Shown here: piece by piece, positions 62,601 through 64,000 of the stretch
Layout: each line of letters begins with the position of its first letter
Position numbering within the stretch: position 1 is the stretch's first letter
Program-made: the position numbers and the translations under genes
Notes under the pieces: generated by a model
Told to the model about the DNA's origin: nothing
The model's input: only the letters and a program-made list of their open reading frames with translations
The model's database searches: none
Assembly (NCBI GenBank): GCA_025267735.1
Contig: CM046294.1
Coordinates: forward strand, 2,824,001-2,888,000
Origin: Mactra quadrangularis
Lineage: Eukaryota; Mollusca; Bivalvia; Venerida; Mactridae
Direction: 5' to 3'
DNA length: 64,000 bases

Positions 62601-64000
62601 ACATCGACATACCAAGTCCTAATAATACTGATGTTAAAATGAAACCAAAAACTGGTAATCTGAAATGTAATACAATGTTTGATAGTAAATAGCAAATGTA
62701 ACAAAACGAAATTTAAAGCCACTATATGAAGACATATTCATTAAGAGTAGACTTGAAAACTGTTTTACCACCCTGAAGTTATCAAAATATAATATGCATT
62801 AAAGACACACTTAACAGTTTAAACCATTCTGTTTTCTTTATTTGAGTTTGACGAAAAGTCCAATTCTTAAAAAAGTGGGGTACTTTTATAAGAGCACACT
62901 ATATTCATTATACACTGATGTTTAATATACCTGATCCAAAATAGTTTGAAAGCTTAATTATGTAATTCGGAGTACGTTTTTTTCTCTAATAAGACTTCAT
63001 CTTTAACATACTGTGATCAAAACTATTGTTTCGAGTATTGACAACCAAATTCTACTTTCGGTGTCGATCTACTGTCTCTTTAAAATACAATAAATATCAT
63101 AAACATATCTAAGCAATGTTTGCGTTTATTTGAATATCTTGTTCATTAGAGGTGTTTGAAATAGCTAAATCATATTATCTTTGCAGTATTAAAACAGTGT
63201 TACTTCGATATAGGGGCTTTAATTTTCTTTGCCATTTTACATCCAAAGTCAACGGAAGTACAATACTTTTCTTAATTTGCTTACAAAAGGTTAGAAGATA
63301 AAATAGAATCTATGAAATAAAATGGTCTGAAGTTATACACCATTATGCATACTGTAAGTCTGTTTTTGGAATTGACTGGGTAAAATGTTAAAACAAATCC
63401 TGTTCTTTATGTGTAATAATTTTTGTATAAAGATTGATTTTAAAAAGATCAACTGATCTGCAGATATGGGATTATAGTATCATCTTGTGTGATTATATAC
63501 AAAGTTACATTTGAAGCCTTCCATTTGTTTATCTTGTGATGTTATTATTCAAATGCCTAATTTTTAGATTTTAGTCTCTGTCTCTAATACATTTAATACA
63601 GAAGCTAGCTATTATTCTAAGCCAAGGCAAATCTAGGAATTAACTGTCTAAAGATCAGTCATTACGGACCTCATTATCTCCGGAAATCAATGGCCGCCGA
63701 CAGGCTAAAGACCAGACGCACCGTAGTCTATCAAACAAATTGTAATCCTTGATAGTGTTTGGTATACTTAAGCTAATCACGTGATACCAATGAACAATTA
63801 ATTGTCCAGAATGAATAGCAACAGACTCTATCATTTTTCCGTGGAACAATTTGTACATAAATAGACAAAATTGTTCGAGAACTATCGGAAATTGGTCATT
63901 TCCAGCCATGCAAAAGTGATAGATTTAAACCGGTTGTTTTACCGGTAAAAACAGCAAGAAACCTAATACCTGCTGGGAAAATCTTGACGATGAATTATCA
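56610..64000 (-). CDS. Acyltransferase-3 / nose-resistant-to-fluoxetine (NRF-6)-like membrane protein, C-terminal part
   Basis: Multipass membrane protein of the acyltransferase-3 family; worm NRF-6 affects drug and lipid transport across the intestine (known of family). Exons on the minus strand: a 31-bp visible piece 63970-64000, then 62561-62659, 61781-61913, 60127-60319, 57316-57458 and 56610-56726 (TGA 56612-56610), all GT-AG and in phase. Hydrophobic segments: LPVFGFILTSVLLGLGM (62.6 kb), WAVGMLLGFIVY (61.8), LVFAGWALFIAVGMTIIY and AAWISWVIFACY-like stretch (60.2), LSYAAYLVHPVCMMIYF (57.4), and HLSVTYMVAFVCSLAFEAP (56.7). Family hallmarks are LSWNGFIPLSRLSYAAYLVH and the closing FEAPALALEKLLF; it ends in basic RRKR. 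The N-terminal domain and start lie beyond the right edge. The 63970 piece is supported only by donor and phase. Confidence 0.9.
57566..57870. repeat. Local inverted repeat in the NRF-6-like intron
   Basis: GTAACCTCTACATATAATGC...CTTTTTGATGAAGTTTTG at 57570-57615 is mirrored by CAAAACTTCATCAAAAAGAG GTTGATGTAATATATGTAGA at 57826-57866, enclosing about 210 bp. Confidence 0.7.
57712..58618. repeat. Possible degenerate TIR element GGGGCCACTTTCAC
   Basis: AGGGGCCACTTTCACAAACA at 57716 and GTTTCATTAAAGTGGCCAAGG ending near 58618 form weak inverted ends reminiscent of the 52376 element; the interior near 58440-58560 is rich in ACTTAAGTC palindromes. Boundaries and class are uncertain. Confidence 0.4.
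58987..59018 (+). repeat. (CAGTT)n microsatellite
   Basis: Short run of TTCAG/CAGTT units immediately before the dispersed duplication at 59040. Confidence 0.9.
59014..59411 (-). repeat. Dispersed duplication, copy 2, with an 89-codon open frame
   Basis: Homologous to 51535-51800. On the minus strand 59411-59142 encodes 89 residues that include FTKKCADIHNFKENI; I do not recognise the family. The homologous copy is broken by indels in this frame. It may be a fragment of a mobile-element protein or chance. Confidence 0.5.
60425..60774. mobile_element. TTAA-flanked TIR element, copy 2 (inverted)
   Basis: Begins after TTAA (60421-60424) with AGGTACTCATTCACAGATAT and ends CAAATCTGTAAACTAGTACT; the right flank (TTCAA) is mutated. 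The internal ATCTACCCCGTATATCACGA matches the complement of the copy at 28829. It lies in an intron of the NRF-6-like gene. Confidence 0.75.
61448..61738 (+). repeat. SINE family B copy
   Basis: Most complete head of the family: ACCCGGGTCGGTAACGCAGT with TTTGTAGCGCACCTG, B box AGGGTTCGATTCCCACC, then ATACCCTTCTATGAAAAATT, GGCCTTGTGGAAGGGTAAAT, GTTAGGTTAGGTGCGCTG and tail (TAAA)n. It ends about 40 bp before exon 61781-61913 (on the donor side, as the gene is on the minus strand). Confidence 0.9.
61930..62555. repeat. Short local duplications in the NRF-6-like intron
   Basis: AACTACTTTTTAATGCGGGTGGTAAAAT (61977) recurs as AACTACTTTTTAAAGCGGATGATAAAAT (62100). TTTGTCTCGTG...AGTTCCAAT...AATGTCAC (62448-62475) recurs at 62500-62538. 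Two independent imperfect tandem duplications. Confidence 0.6.
62670..63965. other. NRF-6-like intron without recognised features
   Basis: AT-rich sequence between the donor at 63969 and the acceptor at 62660. An 84-codon minus frame at 63909-63655 has no recognisable domain. Confidence 0.4.

Overview
The window looks like nuclear DNA of a lophotrochozoan animal, most likely a mollusc. It is AT-rich, genes are split by GT-AG introns, the proteins are animal-type, and tRNA-derived SINEs, fold-back DNA elements and TACCCCCGC/GCGGGGGTAT-type repeats are abundant. The species cannot be named from sequence alone.

Four host genes can be supported. (1) 596-20155 (+): ABCF3, an ABC-F ATPase. Eighteen exons give 687 codons in one frame across every junction; only the 5' coding exon lies off the left edge. 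(2) 28193-32909 (-): a Gfo/Idh/MocA oxidoreductase resembling inositol 2-dehydrogenase. Its 5' four exons are clean, but the fifth joins awkwardly, an active-site residue looks replaced, and no C-terminal exons are visible, so it may be decaying. (3) 36868-44976 (-): a four-exon, 357-codon gene recognised as FAAP20 of the Fanconi anaemia core complex, from its C-terminal UBZ zinc finger and terminal Trp. (4) 56610 to the right edge (-): the C-terminal half of an acyltransferase-3 / NRF-6-like multipass membrane protein. The genes belong to unrelated processes; nothing suggests a functional cluster.

The rest is mainly mobile and repetitive DNA. ABCF3 introns hold a pogo/Tigger-like TIR element (8911-10078), a 20-bp AT satellite (10079-12972) interrupted by a hAT-like element with an 8-bp duplication, two related hAT-like MITEs with target duplications (one ending 37 bp before an exon), several SINEs and a degenerate LINE tail. 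The ABCF3 3' UTR carries a degenerate ~30-bp tandem repeat. At 21.36-23.28 kb there is a complex element with regularly spaced small palindromes, followed by minisatellites at 25.3 and 26.3 kb. FAAP20 intron 1 is largely filled by a sense-oriented non-LTR retrotransposon with one frameshift, and intron 2 contains a hAT-like element nested in a SINE. The 45-56.6 kb interval has no recognisable gene; it holds a 24-bp palindromic minisatellite that happens to be open for 161 codons, MITEs, and a 2.4-kb TIR element with a second TIR element inside it.

Most unusual: one dispersed repeat family (15.48, 18.28 and 37.76 kb) occurs three times, each time in sense orientation within about 5-40 nt downstream of a 5' splice site, in two different genes. 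This placement recalls intron-associated (introner-like) elements and deserves a genome-wide test. All exon limits were read by eye from splice signals, reading phase and family similarity; no alignment or search was run.
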